A stretch of 64,000 bases of DNA, taken from the NCBI GenBank assembly GCA_027943245.1, contig JANDJZ010000218.1, positions 27,849 to 91,848 on the forward strand, in the 5' to 3' direction. Below the pieces are notes generated by a model, which saw only the letters and a program-made list of their open reading frames with translations, searched no databases and was not told where the DNA came from. Within the stretch, counting starts at the first letter, position 1. Every line of letters begins with the position of its first letter. Source of the DNA: Acanthamoeba sp. SK_2022b. Lineage: Eukaryota > Discosea > Longamoebia > Acanthamoebidae. This document shows, in pieces, positions 13,451 through 25,422 of the stretch. A program made the position numbers and the translations under genes.

Positions 13451-16400
13451 CGCGCGCGCGCGCGGTTCGTTGGTGTGGGACCAAAACGGACGCAGTTGAC
13501 CTTGTCGGCATGTGCTTGGCATGTGCAGCGGTGTTCTTTGACCTCGGGGGCACGTGGAATCAGTTCGCAAGTGCAAGCTTCGCGCTCACCAACCAGTCCT
13601 ACGGTACACTTGCTTGGTCTCATTGCCCCTGCTTGCATTGCTCACGCGTACTCGCCATCCCCCCGGGCCAAAAAAAGGAGTGGTCTTGCAAGGGCCAGGC
13701 ACCTGGAACCAGCGCCACAACACTGTCATGACGATCTCCGGTGGCCGAGGTTCGAGTCCCGTGATCCTTTTTTGTGTCGTTATCATTCGATACTGCTGGG
13801 CCTCCCCACCACCCGATGAGGTGGCCCCGACATTCATTTCTACATATTTTTCTGCCCGTGCCATGCTCCTTCTTTTTGTATTAAGGTGTCAGCTTTGCCA
13901 ACGAGAGCAGCGTGTGGACTCAGGCTGCCAACTCCACCATCACCATGACCGTCCTGGACAGCAGTATTGGTGCGAAATGCTTGGGGGCCACGTTAAGGCA
14001 GTGTTCACTTCATTGATGCGTCCTCCGCCTCAATCCTGCTCTCTCCTTGATGTGCAGGCGTCTTCTTCGACCAGGGAGGCCTGTGGGAACAGGGTGGCAG
14101 CGCCACGATTACCGTCAGCGACTCCACTGGCATGAACTCCTCCTCCATCGACCAATCAACAAAATGGGGCCATATTGATGTGTCTCCTTTTTCTAGGAGT
14201 GACCCTACTCGACGGCGGCCAGTGGGTTCAGACTGGCCAGGCCACGGTCAACTCTGTGGGCAGTTTCTCTCAAAGTGGCGGTACACATGCGTGCTGTAGA
14301 AGAGGAGAAAAGGGGGGCACTGTGGTTGACCATGTCCTGGTTCTGTTGCGGGGCAGGCGTGTTCTTGAACGGAACGGGCGAATGGATGCAGAACGCCACC
14401 GCCACCAGTAAGAGCCCCCCTCCCCCCCATTCATCATCTCCCATATGTGGCCCTGTCCGCGGGTCACGCTGGTCGTGACCACACTCTTTTCTTCAACCTT
14501 TTGGCAGTCAACGCCGACAGCGGAGTGCAATGCAGCTCCTCCATGTGGAATCAGAACGCCCCGCTCTTCATAGCGGCCAATTCCAGCGGTACGCCAGCAT
14601 GGCATCAGTGTTGCCTCCCCCTCTTTGTCTCTGTTTGATCATCGCACCCAATTGGGCGCTTTCCTCGATCTCCTCAGCTCATTGGTGGTGTATTGTGGTT
14701 GGGGGGCAGGTGTCGACCTGCAAGGCGGACAGTGGACTCAGAACGCCCCCGCCCAGATTCGCATTCGATCAGACGGGTCTTCTAATCTCGAGTGCCACGG
14801 TATGCATCACCAACCCCCCCCCCCCAAAGGGTGTCTCTTCGCATCATGACGAGGCCTGGCCCATGTGTTGGCAGGTGTGAGGGTGCAGATGGGGGCCACC
14901 TGGCATCAGCGCAGCAGCCTTAACCTGGACATGGTCATCGCCACCTCCACCAACGTCAATCGAGGCACGCACCAGCTGCACCCCCCCCCCATCTGCCTGC
15001 CCCATCGGTGCGTGAGTTGTTAATGGTGGAACCTGTCGCACAGGCGCGTATGTGACCAACGGCACGTGGACGGCGTCGTCGGAGAGCTCGACCACGATCA
15101 CGGGCAAAGGCCTCGTGCGGGGCATCGTGCTCCTCCGAGGGCAGTACACCCAGGCCGGCCGACTCAACATCTCTGTCTCTGGTGCCGGAGGGCAGGACAC
15201 CGGCGCGGGTAGGCAAGCCCCATGACCTGTGCGTGTGTGCGCGCATGTCGATGGCCCATCCTAAGTGCTGTTGGTGGACAGGTTTGGTTGTGAACAACGA
15301 ATCGTCGTGGGCGCAGACACAGGTCGCCAACATCTCGGTTTCTCAAGCGGTCGGCACGTTACCCAATTCCTCCTCCCGACGCCGCCCCTATCCCCCCCCC
15401 TCTCCTACAACCACTCACTCTCGCCCCTATCCCCAACCGCTCACCTTTTTTGTCGACAGGAGTGTCACTTGGCCCGTCGGGGAAATGGGGACAGCAGGCG
15501 GCCACGACGATCCTCCTCCAGGGCGCCTACTCGGCAGGTGTCAACATGGTGCAGGGCGGAACGTGGAGCCAGTCGGCTGCGACGACCATTCGCGCGCTCG
15601 CCTCCGCATCCTCCACTTCCAGAGGTGCGCGCCTCCCCCTCCCCCCTACATTAACCAGCTCGACCAATCAATGGGTGGCTGACCCGAGTGGCTGTGTTGG
15701 CGTTGTCATGAAAGGGTTCGTGTGTAACGGCACGAGCGCGTGTTGCTATCGCATTCAGTATCAGGACTTCCTCGCCAACCTCATCTTCTCCGCTGCTGGC
15801 GCTACCTTGCGAGGTGTGTAATCTCCTCTCTGGCTCACTTTCGCTTTCGTTGTTTGAGCTCAGTGCTGACATGGTCTGGTGGCACAGACGACTGCCCGGC
15901 TGTGACGCCGTCGCCGTCGCCCCTGTTGATCGCTCCTGCTGTGATCAACGCGACGGCCACCTTCAGCAACAGCACGCCCTCGGTCTCTGTCGGCGGAACC
16001 ACGACCTCCAGCACCACATCGGGAGGCGCCAGCGGGGCGGGCAGGAAAGTGGCCGTGCAGCTGGCCTTGGCCGATCTTCTCGTTGGCAACTCCTCCGCCT
16101 CGCCCTCAGGTACGACCATTTTTTATCATTATTAATAACAATATTAAACTTGATTTGTAATTTATTCCAGATATCGAGATCTTTTACTCATTATTTGATT
16201 TGCTCCTTGTGAAGCCTACACGGTGAGCCAGCAGGTGACCAACTCGACGGCATCCGGCAACGTCACCTCAACCACGACGACCTATGTCTATCTCGCTCAG
16301 CTCGACGACAACGCGACGAGCGTGGCGCAGGCCTTCACCTTCTACCCGCAATCAGCCTCGGGGGCCTTTGCCGGTACCAACTTCAGCATCGGGGCCGGAT

Positions 16401-16987
16401 CGCTCAAGTGGTCCATCAACCTCACCGCCACCTCCACCAACGGCGAGGGCCTCACCCTGCGCTACGCCCTGTCGAGCCTCCTCAACGCCAGCGTCTCGGC
16501 GTCGTCGGCCAACGCGACAATCGTGAAGAAGCTCAACACGCCCAAGACCAACATGACCACCTACATCGTGTGGCTCGACGAGAACGCCGTCGCTCAAGTG
16601 GAGCTGTTCGACGTGGCCCTCGTCGACGATCAACAGACCTTCATCAACCACACGATCGTGGCCACCGCGGCGGGCTCGAGTGACAACGCGACGATGGGCT
16701 ACACGGTGGAGCTGCAGCTGCCGGCCTTCAACCATTCGCTGTACTACGATCCGAGCCTCGGGCTGGGCGTGCTCCTCACTGGGTCGAGCAAGTCGGGCGA
16801 CGGTGGCAGCGACAACACGGCGCTCATCGTGGCTGTGGCCGTCGTGGTGCCGGTGGCCGTGGCCGTCGTGGCCGTCGTGATCTTGGCGGCCGTGGTGGTG
16901 GGGTGGCAGCGCAAGAGGAGGATGGGGAAGAGCTCGCTGGAACTGGAACACACTTTGGATGACGCTAGCGATGACAGCTCCCTGTGA
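11414..16987 (+). CDS. Large repeat-built type-I membrane protein, copy B (tandem duplicate)
   Basis: Same exon order, repeat order and phase-1 introns as copy A, from the signal peptide (MMWRGLLILLSLALFVGGGAAG) to the single transmembrane helix and tail (WQRKRRMGKSSLELEHTL). Exon 2 encodes the VVAGDYPNESF segment. The last exon runs from about 16214 to 16987. Similarity to copy A extends through most introns, pointing to a fairly recent duplication or ongoing gene conversion. Differences include an expanded GT/GC microsatellite in the intron near 13322-13464, small indels in other introns, and a four-residue insertion in the tail (DDASDDSSL). The same junction near 14132 again lacks a GT donor and reads as GC-AG. 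It is probably a surface adhesin or receptor; that role is inference. Confidence 0.75.
13322..13464. repeat. Compound (GT)n(GC)n microsatellite in copy B intron
   Basis: GTGTGTGGT units lead into pure GT and then GC dinucleotides. Copy A has only a short GT tract at the matching place (about 7131-7160), so expansion followed the duplication. Confidence 0.9.
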
Positions 16988-17439
16988 CCCTGCTCCTCCA
17001 CTTTGATGTGCATTGATTTTAAATTTAAAAAAGCTTTATTTTTTCTATTTTTTTTTTTTTCTTTGAGAATTTTGGATCTAATTATGCTTTTTTGCTTTAG
17101 CAGCAACTTGTTTGTGGTGCTGATCGAATTGACAATGAGCTTCAGAAGTGAGCAGAGGACACAAGCACACAAATTGATAAACATAACTAAGGGTTCCCAC
17201 CCCAACCACTATAAAGTAAAGGCTACAAGCAGCCCCCAAACACTTGCCAAAGTCCCTGCGCTTCTAAATTTTCACTGTACTGTACACATACATAACCCCA
17301 TGTCATCAGCAAGGATGCAGGCAATGCCAGTGCAAACTGTGCAGCATTAAGTCATGAGGTGCAGGAGCTACACCATCTGCAAGTGCATTGTACCGTAAAT
17401 GTTCCTGTGCAGTCCTGTCCGATTTTTGATGTGCCAGCT

Positions 17440-17640
17440 ACTCCACCCATCAGCAATGATTGGACATTGGCTTTGCATGGAATGCCAAGACTGTTTGTGG
17501 CCTGGAAGTTCACAGTTTCAGGTGATGTTTGGACCAGTTTCAGATCCATTCAGGGGTTTCTCTCCCTTCCTTTTTTGTCTTGGTGTTACAACACCAAACC
17601 ACCTCCCCAACATCTGAATGACAACAGAGATGCCCACCCC
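17440..17640 (+). repeat. Interspersed repeat R2, copy 1
   Basis: It shares identical 20-mers with 57505-57640, namely ttggacattggctttgcatg and acaacaccaaaccacctccc, in the same order and orientation at similar spacing. It is therefore a dispersed element rather than chance similarity. Confidence 0.75.
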
Positions 17641-18904
17641 AGCTGGTTTTGTAAGACCATGTGTAAATTTAACTCCATTTTCACAACACCAAAAACGACC
17701 CTCCATTTTTGCGCCTGTTCATTGACTTTTACTTCAATAAAATGAGAAATGTTACCTCATTAAAATCCATAGCACTGCATTCCTGGAAAAGAGTGCACAA
17801 AAAAACGCCATTTTGGACCTTCATTTGATAATAGAGGAGGTTATAAGTACAAAACAAACATGGTACAAGACACAAGCAACAAGCCGCCTCTCATGTTCAT
17901 AGGTGACTGGAACGCAACCCTTACACCCAGAGGACTTACTACAGCAGCTCAAAGAATCCCACAACCTTTCACACCTGAAGTGGGAACTCCCAGTTTTTTT
18001 CGCAGTGGACAATACCGGTTTGCAACCACTTTGCCTGGACAAAAAGCAGGTGGTTGGTGGGCACACTCACCAAAAAAAGAGAGATGTTTGGGAAGTGGTT
18101 TTAATTGTTAAGTGAAGACTTGATGCAAAGGTGGGTGGGTAGTCTTGGCTGAACAGTGAGGTAAATGGCTTGCATTGTGTCAGCCTCAAGGTCATAGAAG
18201 AACGCGTGTAGCAGCCTTTGGGGCAGTGCTGGATGCAGTCCATCTACTCCAACCCATGGTTGTACATGTTGTGCAACCACCACCAAGGGCTGCCCTGCCT
18301 TAGGCGCTCCTCTTGGCCAAGAGAGTGCAGGCGTTGGAGCTTGTCTTGGTGAATGCTGATGCTGAGCCAGCAATTGGTAGGATGGCAGTCGACCACAGGC
18401 AATGATGAAGACAACACCCACTTCCTCCCTTGTAGAGCCATGCAAGGTTGTGCTCTGGATGTTCCTTGCACAAATGGACCAGCACGTCAAGCACAGCAAG
18501 CCACTTGGTGTTGGGGTCAAGGTGTACCAAGCATCTTGTCAACCTAACTGGCATGCAGTAGAGGTTTCAGCAGGAGCATAACATGTTGTCTGAGGTTATG
18601 GGGTCCATGATGACGATGCTATCTCACCTGATATCAGACATCTTCCAGCTAGCGTGCTATGGAGCACTAGTGGCAGCCTGATGATTGCAGACTTCTGTTG
18701 CCTACATTGACACATTTGAACAAAGCCATTCACCACAAGTCTGTTGTGGGCATCTACATGAGCATGGTGAATGCACCATTCAAGGAGCATTGCAAGGCTG
18801 ACTCACACATCCTTTGTTTGAAGTCATCAAGTGGCCCATTACCATCAATAGCTGGAGGGTGGGGACGCCCTTAGGGCCAGCTACACCATCTCAAGGAGAG
18901 GCAT

Positions 18905-19175
18905 CAAAGTACAATTGTGATGGAACAAGAGATGGGTTGTGAGCTGCTCCATGACACAGTCTTCCACTCACATGCTGGTGGGTACTTCTATGGACACTGG
19001 TTGCATCCCAGACATGGCATTGTATTCTACACAACACTCCAAGGAGCACACAAACCCACTCATGCTTGGCGCATCTTAAGATTGAATTCAGCTTCATCAA
19101 CACTAGGAACTAGTTCATCAGTCTGGACAAAGAGAATAAGGAAATCATTGTTGGTTATATTTGTTGCTTTGTTTC
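18905..19175 (+). repeat. Interspersed repeat R1, copy 1 (decayed coding sequence)
   Basis: Conceptual translation gives FHSHAGGYFYGHWLHPRHGI, then KIEFSFINTRN, a stop, and LDKENKEIIVGYI. The 44.1-44.4 kb copy gives IHSHSGAHYYRHFLQPGHSI, then KFNFLDSMEP and EAQQEVVVGMI. The shared order and the stop codon here indicate a degraded copy of a once-coding element. Confidence 0.6.
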
Positions 19176-20388
19176 AGTCACAGAAGTGGCTGAGAGTACA
19201 ACCTGGGTTGAGATGATTCTCTGCAAAAGGGTTGGCGCTCTGCCATGGTTCAAAGAACTACAGGCACACCCATAACTGCCATTTGATGGTTAGGAGTGGA
19301 CAATAGCTCGACGTATCCACCTTTGCCCTAATCCACCTGACCAAGAGTACTCTTGAAAGGGCGCGGTGGTGGATTCATGACAACAATGTGGATGGCAGCA
19401 ATGAGGATGACGAGGACACTGGTGGTGGTGGCAGTGATGACAAGGATGCAGTTAGGCAGTGGTGGTGGCAGTGGTGATGAGGATGACAAGGACGCAGGTG
19501 GTGACAAGGACAACAAGGACACAGGCAGGGGCAGTGGTGAGGATGTGGGATAGAGGTGAAGATATCATCACCACTGTAGTGTTAATGTAGTGAGAACTAC
19601 CACTCAATAACATCCCACTACCTTCCCACTTGGGTCTTGATGGGTGCTTTCAATACCTACCCAGTGAGCTGTACAGCCAAAATAAACTGCACCATGTGGA
19701 AGGACACAGGACAGCTTTTTTTCTATCAGCATGGGAATGAGAACAAAACACAGAAAGAAGCACAAACAGCATCCAACAAGTTGTTGATGGAGCTCACTAA
19801 CAAGCATTAGCAACACCAACAGCCGGCCAGACCAAAGCTGTCAGTTGTGTGTTGTCTTCACCCCAGCATCTCTGCAAGCCAGCAAAGGTTTGTTCTGCTC
19901 TCCCAAAGCCAACTTCCACATAAGCATGAGTTGTGTGGATAGCATGGTTTGTCTGCTCTTCGTCTTGGGTGAGTGCAGTCATGTGGTCGCCTGATTTCCT
20001 TTTTCCCATGGGCCACTTGATGGGGGTGATAGCACATGAGGTTGAAGGTCTTGCTGAGCTTTAAGTGTTGGTCACCAATGATGGTGGCTCCTGCAAGAGT
20101 TGACTCAACCCAGTCACTGTAGAGGTGCAGCCACTCACCATCCCAGACCTTGGGGGAGTACTTACCCTAGTGGGATAGCGGTTTTTTTCAGCACCTCCAG
20201 ACTTATTTTCCGGCAGCATACCAACTCAGGCGTGAAAGAGAAGGGTGATAGCTTATGCAAGATTTTATATTTTATGTTCTGAAGAAGGAACAAGGAAAAA
20301 AAAGGAGAAAAAGAGGATTATGTACACACAAGAGGATTCAGGGACACGAAAGGGGATGGTCGGGGACACGAAGCCACACGGTCCACCA

Positions 20389-21634
20389 TCACCAACAGCA
20401 CGAGCCGCTGCTCTGCGGCGCGGCCGGGTCCTGCAGCTTGATGCCGGTCCCCGACCCGATGCCGATTCCGCCACCTCCGCCGCTGGCTTCACTGCACGTT
20501 CTCCACCACCCGTTCGTTTGGTGAGACCAGAAAGCAAAAGCCTGGCGGGCAATGAACACGTGAGCAACGACGTCGACGAGCCACGTACGCCTGTGATAGG
20601 ATCTCCGAGACCAGGTTGACAAAGGCCGTCTCCACGTTGGACGAGTCCTTGGCCGAGGCTTCGATGAACTGCAGGCCGTTCTTCTCCGCAAATCGCTGAG
20701 AGAGAGAGAATGGGTGGGTTGGCGCAGGGCGACTGCGAGATGCAAGCGAGGACGGCCATCATGGGAGCTCCCTACCTGCGCGGTCTCGGTGGGCACAGTC
20801 TTCTTGGGCATATCGCACTTGTTGCCGACCAGGATGATGCTCGGCTTGTTGACCAGGCTCGACGACGACGAGCCGTAGCCGTGGTGGCGCGCAATGTCCT
20901 CCAGCCACGAGTTGATGTTGTCGAACGAGGCCTTGTTGGTCACGTCGTACACGAGCACGATGCCGTGCGCGCCTCTGTCGTTCACACGCGTGGGTAAGTG
21001 AGCACCACAGATGCTTAAAGAACGGACAGAGAGAGAGAGAGAGAGGAATGCGAGTAGTGTGTGTGTACCTGTAGAAGCTCGCTGTGATGTTTCGAAAGCG
21101 CTCTATAAAGTCGAGTAGAGAGGAGAAGAGAAGAGAACGAGGCAGGAGGCATCCAGAAAGAAGCACAGTCTGGTTAAAAGAGGAGGGGATGAGGGGAGGA
21201 CATGTGTGGACTAGTGTACCCTGGCCAGCAGTGTCCTGTTTAGAGTAGGTAGTGGGTGAGATAAGCGCGACATAAGAGGAAGTCAAAAGGGAAAGAAGAA
21301 GAGGAACTGGCGCTGGTGGAGAGAAGGGAGCACGTACCCAAATCTGGAGCTTGATGTTCTTGCCATTGAGTCGCAGCTGTCTAAATTTCTGCAGAAGATG
21401 ATCATTTATGCCCTTTGTGGTTAGGTAGCTTGCCCTGCAGAGCTGGAAGGAGACGGGACGTACGAAATCGACGCCTATGGTGGAGATGTAGACGTCGGAA
21501 TAGTTGCCATCGGTGAAGCGAACAAGAAGAGACGACTTGCCACATCCGCTGTCTCCCACGATCACAATCTTGAAAAGATGGTCGCTGGTGATGACATGAA
21601 ACGGATGTACGTCAGAATATTGAGACCACAGCAC
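20389..21634 (-). CDS. Rab-family small GTPase, 7 exons
   Basis: Membrane-traffic GTPase. Minus-strand exons are 21634-21464, 21388-21338, 21235-21220, 21102-21069, 20974-20776, 20695-20589 and 20482-20389, giving 223 residues in frame. All G motifs are intact: P-loop GDSGCGKSS, switch [20 protein letters not shown] and EASAK. The Rab-type segments [23 protein letters not shown] and a C-terminal dicysteine (SGSCCW) for geranylgeranylation are present. It is closest in feel to the Rab1/Rab35 group, but I do not assign a number. The insert [16 protein letters not shown] lengthens the loop before the NKCD strand. Exon 3 is only 16 bases. The ATG at 21634 is the nearest in frame; an extra upstream exon cannot be excluded. 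Confidence 0.88.
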
Positions 21635-22321
21635 ATGCTGCAGGCTTGCCAGCCTTGTAAGATCGCCTAACCGATCGAAAGGACATCCGTACTATTCCCT
21701 GTCCTTGGACGAAACAGCTAGGGCCATGATGATGCTGATGGGGATGAGAGATTGTTTAAAGAGGAGTTCGCAGGTGCCCTCGAGATGTGCTACGTGGTTC
21801 TCTCAGCCAGAAGCACTTGAATTTTATTTCTTCTTTCGATTTCATTTTTTTTATCTTGTGTCTTTCTTTCTCTTTTTCGCAGGCCACAGGCGCCGGTTCA
21901 AGTGTTGGCGGCGCCACACGTTGCAAGCTGAAGGGGACGCGAGACAGCATGGCAGCGTGAGTTCAGTGAAGTCAATTCTAGCTGGGGGGCTTGTGACCGT
22001 GGACGCCGCGCGCACAAGCGGAGCTACCACTCGTCTGGCACTCTTGCACCTGCGCATTTGGCGGCAAGCGCACATCGACGACTGCTAACGGACTGCTCGC
22101 GTTTGGGCTGGTGCTGTCGTTCCATTTCAATACATTCCAAAATCGAGCCCAATCCATCCCAATCTGGAGATTTGGTCGTGTGGAATCATTACACCACTTT
22201 GCGAACGTCACGCGCACCTACCTTCGCTCACGCATGATTCTGTTCGCTCATTGAAATTGCGATTGAGAGGAAAACCGACGCCGTCAATAGAGAAAACGGA
22301 GGGAAAGTCACATCACCAAAC
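21635..22321. promoter_or_regulatory. Divergent intergenic region between Rab (-) and SH2 pseudokinase (+)
   Basis: About 690 bases with no convincing coding potential; the frames here are short and repeat-poor. It must contain both divergent promoters. Inverted CCAAT-like attg elements occur but nothing is decisive. Confidence 0.4.
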
Positions 22322-23250
22322 ATGCTCCCTCTGAACGCGAGGCAGCGTTCAGCAACAACCTCTCCTTCTCCCTCTCCCTTTTCCTCTGCCCCCTCATCTC
22401 CAGCCTCCCGTGCCCGAGGGAAGACCACGGGTAGCGCCTCCAATTCTACTACTTCGGCCCTCATCCCAAGAGCTGCGATCTTCCTGTCCGAAGAGGTCGT
22501 AAGCGAGGATTGTCTAGGCGATGCATGGAAGGCGAGCGTGAAGGGCCTCCCTGACATCGTTGCCCAGAGATTGGCCATACACGATTCTCAAGAGGACGCG
22601 TTCTATGAGGAATTACAACAAAGCATCAGGTAACGCACGGCTCCATCTTCGTCTGTTTTCTCATTCTTGCCAACTTTGCTACTTGGTTACCACAAAATCC
22701 CTTCTACACGGATGCTCAACTCACGCCTGCCCTTGACACACGCCCCTACTTGTAGCGAGCTTGCCCATCCAGGGCTACTGCCAGTGGTGGGTGCCAGCAA
22801 GGAGCTCGTCAACGACGAAGACGGCACCATCGACTACCTCCTCGTGAGCAAGAAGTGCGTGCCCAACCGCTACCGTTCAATGGCACTCCTCTACTACTTT
22901 GATGGTGCCTGCTGACTCCCCCTGGGGGATCGCTCTCTGCTTGGCTCGGGCTGTACCACCAGGTGCGACGTAACGGCCGACCTCTTGCTGAAGCAGAAGA
23001 AGGAAGACCCGCCCTCGCTCGAGGCACGTATCGCGTGGGCCTTGAGCCTCGCCCAGGTTCGTCGACCCCCTCGCCCTCTCTTCACGCCCTCGACGGCGCA
23101 CCTTGCTGACGCGTGCGACCTCTGACCCCTGTCCAGGCGCTGCACTTCCTCTACGGCAAGACCGAGGACTACTTTCACGGCCAGGTGAACCTGCGCCACG
23201 TCCAGGTACGCCCTCGTCGGCCTCGCCTCCTCTCTCTCTCTCTCTCTCTC

Positions 23251-23299
<49 letters not shown>

Positions 23300-25422
23300 C
23301 ACAACTCTGCCGTTTGTCTCTCGTCTCCCTCGTCTCCAGCTGGACTTGAAGACACAAGAGGCCTTCCTCTCGTGTTGGGCCTTCCGGTAACTTCTCCTCT
23401 TTATCTCCTTGTCCTGCGTTGATTGGCTCTCTGTGTCGCCTGCCCTCGTGTGGCTCACCCTGTGTGCGTCGTGTGTGTCGGGCTGTCCTCCGAGCAGGAG
23501 CTACCGATCCAACCGCAGGGGCCGACCGCCCACGCTTTCCGACTACTACTGGAAGGCTCCCGAGGTGCTGCTCAAGGAGAAGAGGCGAGGCTCGCTATCG
23601 AGTGCGTGTCGGCTGCGCTGCTCTCCATCCTCTGTATGCAGGCCGTGACGCGCGCTCTCGCTGACCCATTCCCTCCCCCCCCGCGCGCCCTCCTCTCTTG
23701 AGTGTAGAAGAGGAGGGAGACGACGACGACGACGAGGGCGCCATCGACCCGCAGGCAGCCGACGTCTACTCCTTTGGGGTCCTGCTCTGGGTTCGTCCTC
23801 CCCTCTCACCCGCGTGCGTGTGGGCAGTCACGCAGTCTGCGCTCACCCCCCCCCCCACTCTCCTCCTACACCGAAACCCGCAGGAGCTGTGCTCGTTGAA
23901 GCAGGCGTTCACCGACTACAAGTCGTTGGGCACCTTGATCGAGGGGGTGAGCGTGCGACGGCATCGGCCAACGATCTTCGAGGAGTGGCCGGAGAGCCTG
24001 GGCAGCCTCGCGCAGAGTACGCCTTTCGTGCGCGCGCGCGCGCAAGACAGGAGCGTCGACGCTCACCGAGCGTGAACTCGAACGCGCAGGCTGTTGGGAT
24101 AGCGACGTGGCGGTGCGGCCCAAGTTCTCCGAGGTGGCGGGTCGGCTGCAGGACACCCTCCTGGAGACGAGCATCTCCGACCCGCTGGCCCGTGAGTTCT
24201 GGAGCAACTGCTTCTCCGGCAAGGTGCGCCGCCCTCTGCCGCTCCCTCTGCCGCCACGTCGATCGCTCGCTCGCCCGCCTCCCTCCTCACGCCCGACATG
24301 ATGCGTGAATGATCGGCCCAAACGCAGAACGAGGTCGAGCTGGGCGTGTTCCAGCAGGCCTTCTACGAGTTCCTGGGTCTGCCCGAGCCCAACAAGAAGA
24401 ATGACGTCAAGAGCAGTTGCCTGCTGGCGATCCTCCAGGAACTACGTACGAAAAATATCAATTAACTTATAAATATTTATTATAATATGATTTTGTAATA
24501 CAATTTTTGTGTATATTTGACAAAAAAATCTGACGCTCTTCTCCTTTGGCAGACGAGCACAACAGGGAAGTGGTGACCATCAAGACCTTCTCTGACATGA
24601 CCCACTGGTTCGGTCCTTTAGAGAAAGGATGGAGAGTCATCGATCGGGTACTCGCTCGCTCATGCTTCAGGCCGCATTCAGGTTTATTTGTTTATTTATT
24701 TGTTTATTTGTTGTTTTTTTTTTTTCCTACATCTTATTATATTTGTTTGACCAGATCAACGAGCTGTGCGCCAAGCCGTGGTTCTTTGGTCGAATCTCGG
24801 GCAAGGACGCCGAAGAGGCCGTGTGCAGGGCCGAGAAGGGCGCCTTCCTCTTTCGGTAAGCCCACGACGCGTCTCGCCCCGTGTCTCCCGTGCTCGATGT
24901 CTCCCCCCCCCCTCTCTCTCTGGCATCTCGAAACAAACAACGAAACGAATTATTAAATCGAAACGAAATGCAGCTTCAGCACGTCCAAGCCGGGCTCGTA
25001 CGCCATCACGGTCCACAGTCGCCGCGGAGGCGCCAAACACTTCCGCGTCTACCACGAGCCCGGCCTCAACTATCTGTACCTGTCCTCTCCCTCTCTCCCT
25101 CTTTCTCTCTCCTGTCCTTCCGATGGCAGCGACTGACAGTCGCGTGGAACGATGAAGGATCGGCAAGACGGAGTGCAAGTCGTTGGACGAGATCATCTTC
25201 AAGTTCAAGGCGGACCTCAACCTCCTCGGGCCCTGCCCCGGCTCGCCCTTCCTTGAGCTGTTCAAACAGGTGCCCCCCCTCCCCCAAATCCCCACAGGCC
25301 AGCCACCGCCACCGGGATGACGCTCACGCCGCGGGGTGGGGCGTCATCAGGACAACTTCCTCAAGAACAGGTACGATTCGTGGGAGACGGAGGACGACGA
25401 CCAAGAAGGCGATATCTGGTAG
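22322..25422 (+). CDS. SH2-domain pseudokinase of the Shk type, 15 exons
   Basis: Exons: 22322-22629, 22756-22854, 22963-23056, 23137-23205, 23340-23386, 23498-23601, 23708-23790, 23884-24016, 24090-24223, 24328-24445, 24553-24647, 24755-24855, 24974-25075, 25158-25269 and 25351-25422 (556 residues, in frame). A Ser/Pro-rich head is followed by a kinase-like fold and then an SH2 domain (WFFGRISGKDAEEAV, FLFR with the phosphotyrosine-binding Arg, YAITVHSRRGG). The order kinase then SH2 is that of amoebozoan Shk kinases. Catalytic residues are lost: the VAIK position reads VAQRL, the HRD loop reads FHGQVNLRHV and DFG reads CWAF. The structural APE (KAPEVL), DVYSFGVLLWEL and CWDSDVAVRPKF motifs remain. 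It should bind phosphotyrosine and act as a scaffold; loss of catalysis is inferred from the motifs. Confidence 0.88.
23230..23301. repeat. (TC)n(AC)n microsatellite in pseudokinase intron 4
   Basis: A pyrimidine dinucleotide run leads into pure CA repeats within the intron 23206-23339. Confidence 0.9.

Larger units (their letters stand above)
16988..20388. other. Low-GC island with decayed interspersed repeats, no intact gene
   Basis: Composition drops below that of the flanking genes and there are no spliceable long frames. It holds copies of two sequences that recur elsewhere in the window (17440-17640 and 18905-19175, listed separately). A purine-rich simple-sequence stretch encoding Gly/Asp/Lys runs lies near 19400-19560. 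Scattered peptide-like fragments are all interrupted by stops. Confidence 0.5.

Noticed and set aside
13187..13819. Cys/Val-repeat and Thr/His-repeat frames over dinucleotide tracts
   Set aside because: Translation of GT/CA microsatellites, not proteins.
16988..20388. Giant-virus or bacterial insertion in the low-GC island
   Set aside because: No viral hallmark genes, no long intact frames and no sharp boundaries are seen; shared repeats link it to other islands instead.
22856..22961. Extension of pseudokinase exon 2 to the stop after YYFDGAC
   Set aside because: It puts the next exon out of frame; the gtgcgt donor after VSKK joins in phase to CDVTADLLLKQ, giving a proper kinase-like helix.
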